In this document: in pieces, positions 6,397 through 7,977 of the stretch
How the letters are laid out: every line of letters starts with the position of its first letter
How positions within the stretch are numbered: position 1 is the stretch's first letter
Assembly: GCA_030628755.1 (NCBI GenBank)
Contig: DAOVQH010000102.1
Span: 1 to 7,977 of the forward strand
Direction of reading: 5' to 3'
DNA from: Candidatus Cloacimonadota bacterium
GTDB taxonomy: Bacteria; Cloacimonadota; Cloacimonadia; Cloacimonadales; TCS61
Length of the DNA: 7,977 bases
The notes under the pieces: model-generated
Database searches by the model: none
What the model was told of the DNA's origin: nothing
What the model saw: only the letters and a program-made list of their open reading frames with translations
Made by a program: the position numbers and the translations under genes

Positions 6397-7977
6397 ATGA
6401 AAAAATTGATAATTTTAATTATAATGATTTTTCTGACTTTCTTCGTCAGTATAATATCAGCAACAATAATTAATGTGCCAGACGACCAACCAACTATCCA
6501 AGCAGGGATTAATGTTTCAGTTGATGGTGATACAGTTCTCGTGCAACCCGGAAATTATGTGGAAAACATTAATTATAATGGAAAAAATATTACAGTAGCT
6601 TCGTTATTCTTAACTACGCAGGATACAACATATATTTCTCAGACCATTATTGATGGAGATAGTATTGCGAGTGTTGTTACTTTCCAGAGTGGAGAAGATT
6701 CAACAGCATTTTTGAATGGATTTACGATAACGAATGGTTATTCCGTTAAAGGTGGCGGTATTTACTGCGTGAATAATTCATCTCCGGTTTTAGATAATAT
6801 AACAGTAACAAATAATAATGCTTCGGGTGGTTTGTGGAATTATGGCGGTGGTATTTACTGTAATAATTCATCCCCGAGTTTGGATAATGTAACAATAGCA
6901 GGTAATAGTGTTTCAAGTAATGAACGGAATTTCGGTGGTGGTCTTTGTTGCGCAAATAATTCATTTCCAAACTTAGATAATGTAACAATAACAGGTAATA
7001 GTGCCTGGGAGGGTACGTGGAATTATGCCGGTGGCATTTTCTGCTCAAATTCATCCCCGAATTTATATAATGTGACAATAACAGGTAATATTGCCTCGGA
7101 GGGTACATGGAATTATGGTGGTGGTATTTATTGTGATAGTGATTCATCCCCATATTTGGATAGTGTAATAATAACAGAAAATAGTGTTTCGGGTGGTACG
7201 TGGAATATTGCTGGTGGAATTGGCTGCGAGATTAATTCATCCCCAAGCTTGGTAAATGTAACAATTACAAATAATAGTGCTTCGGGCGGTGAAGGTGGTG
7301 GGCTTTTCTGCAATTTGAACTCCTCCCCAAGTTTGGAGAATGTTACAATAACAGATAATATTGCCTCTTCTGGTGGGGGTATCTACTGCAAACATAATTC
7401 ATGCCCGTCTCTAAATAATGTAGTAGTAAATGATAATAATGCTAATCATAGTGGAGGTGGAATTTCGTGCATTCATGGTTCAGCCCCTATTTTAGAAAAT
7501 GTGATAATTATGAATAATAACGCTGAAACTGGATATGGTGGCGGGATTTACTGCTTCTACGAATCATCGCCTATTTTAGAAAATGTAACTATAATAAATA
7601 ATAATTCTAATTGGCATGGTGGTGGAATTTTCTTAACTAATAATTCATGCCCGAACTTAGAGAACGTTACGATCTCAAATAACAGTGCTTTTCGGGCTGG
7701 TGGTGGAATTTATTGTAAATTTGATTCCTCTCCAAGCTTTGTGAATGTTACGATAACATATAATAATTCTAATTGGGATGGAGGTGGAATTTACTTATGG
7801 TATAATTCATCGCCAAATCTACAGAATGTTACGATCAAATATAATAGTGCCGGTCATGTTGCTGGTGGAATTTACTGTGAGAATAATTCATGCCCGAACT
7901 TAGAGAATGTAACTATTACAGAGAATGATGCTTATAATAATGGTGGCGGAATTTACTGCTGGATTAATTCATCAATA
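6397..7977 (+). CDS. Secreted right-handed beta-helix repeat protein, C-terminus beyond window
   Basis: The frame is open from ATG 6397 to the last base (527 codons, no stop), so the C-terminal part is missing. A signal peptide covers residues 1-22 (MKKLIILIIMIFLTFFVSIISA, cut before TIINVP), and residues 23-114 form the same cap domain as in the upstream paralogue. From residue 119 to the edge there are about 15 rungs of the form GGGIYC-x-N-S-S-P-x-L-x-NVTI-T-x-NSA. The Asn of the recurring (D/E)N-V-T segment begins at 6796, 6886, 6979, 7069, 7162, 7255, 7339, 7417, 7498, 7582, 7663, 7744, 7825 and 7906. The early rungs are therefore 30-31 residues and the later ones 26-28. The protein is probably exported and exposed at the surface. 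By analogy with its neighbour it may end in an anchor and sorting domain, but that is not visible. No catalytic motif was recognised. Its ligand and function are unknown. Confidence 0.88.
   Translation, partial: MKKLIILIIMIFLTFFVSIISATIINVPDDQPTIQAGINVSVDGDTVLVQPGNYVENINYNGKNITVASLFLTTQDTTYISQTIIDGDSIASVVTFQSGEDSTAFLNGFTITNGYSVKGGGIYCVNNSSPVLDNITVTNNNASGGLWNYGGGIYCNNSSPSLDNVTIAGNSVSSNERNFGGGLCCANNSFPNLDNVTITGNSAWEGTWNYAGGIFCSNSSPNLYNVTITGNIASEGTWNYGGGIYCDSDSSPYLDSVIITENSVSGGTWNIAGGIGCEINSSPSLVNVTITNNSASGGEGGGLFCNLNSSPSLENVTITDNIASSGGGIYCKHNSCPSLNNVVVNDNNANHSGGGISCIHGSAPILENVIIMNNNAETGYGGGIYCFYESSPILENVTIINNNSNWHGGGIFLTNNSCPNLENVTISNNSAFRAGGGIYCKFDSSPSFVNVTITYNNSNWDGGGIYLWYNSSPNLQNVTIKYNSAGHVAGGIYCENNSCPNLENVTITENDAYNNGGGIYCWINSSI
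6428..6738 (+). repeat. Duplicated N-terminal segment, copy 2 (copy 1 at 4503-4813)
   Basis: This is the second copy of the signal-peptide end plus cap domain, collinear with copy 1 and free of indels. Both copies run from the same residue number (11) to the same residue number (114), which supports direct tandem gene duplication. Confidence 0.85.
6751..7977 (+). repeat. Beta-helix rung repeats in two length classes (about 93 bp, then about 81 bp)
   Basis: Successive rung spacings are 90, 93, 90, 93 and 93 bp up to 7255, then 84, 78, 81, 84, 81, 81, 81 and 81 bp. The long class carries an extra short loop ending in WNY/WNF/WNI just before GGGI. The best-matching neighbours at the DNA level are the units starting at 6979 and 7069 (shared 'acaataacaggtaata' and 'gagggtac(g/a)tggaattat'). 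The array continues past the right edge. Confidence 0.85.

Noticed and set aside
6746..7313. Minus-strand frames of 135 and 61 codons with repetitive Tyr/His/Leu-rich translations
   Set aside because: They are reverse reads of the regular beta-helix repeats; the repetition alone keeps stops out of the frame. The plus-strand frame has the signal peptide, ribosome binding site and family match.
6751..7977. Regularly spaced repeats as a possible CRISPR array
   Set aside because: The units are degenerate, lie in a single open reading frame and encode canonical beta-helix turns. There is no constant repeat with unique spacers.

Overview
This AT-rich window looks like a Gram-negative (diderm) genome of the FCB superphylum. 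Candidatus Cloacimonadota or a close relative is the best guess. The reasons are the Lol lipoprotein-release genes, which imply an outer membrane, and a secreted beta-helix protein that ends in a choice-of-anchor-Q-like region followed by a T9SS type A / FlgD-like sorting domain with the YQNYPNPFNP motif. The phylum call rests on protein style only; no rRNA or marker gene is present.

Left half, minus strand (4346 down to 1): three closely packed genes read as one operon. First is a LolC/LolE-type permease (4346-3117). After 15 nt comes a LolD-type ATPase with a GTG start (3101-2430). After another 21 nt comes a very long AsmA/TamB-like protein with a GTG start (2408, running off the left edge). 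It occupies all of 1-2408 on the minus strand as one open frame of 802 codons. Together they suggest an envelope-biogenesis locus: the ABC transporter releases lipoproteins from the inner membrane, and the third protein is anchored in the inner membrane with a large periplasmic part.

Centre (4347-4471): a 125-nt divergent intergenic region. It holds a good plus-strand promoter candidate, a weaker minus-strand one, and a perfect 8-bp-arm inverted repeat next to the permease start.

Right half, plus strand (4472-7977): two tandem paralogous secreted right-handed beta-helix proteins, 26 nt apart. The first is complete (632 aa). The second is cut by the right edge after 527 codons, still within its repeats. 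Their signal peptides and N-terminal cap domains are close copies, while their repeat regions have diverged. The first carries a small GC-rich in-frame insertion inside its sorting domain. The second has a clear change in rung length from about 31 to 27 residues and a ladder of cysteines.

No RNA genes, CRISPR arrays, transposases, rho-independent terminators or attachment sites were seen. Genes fill nearly the whole window, and the only non-coding stretch above 30 nt is 4347-4471.
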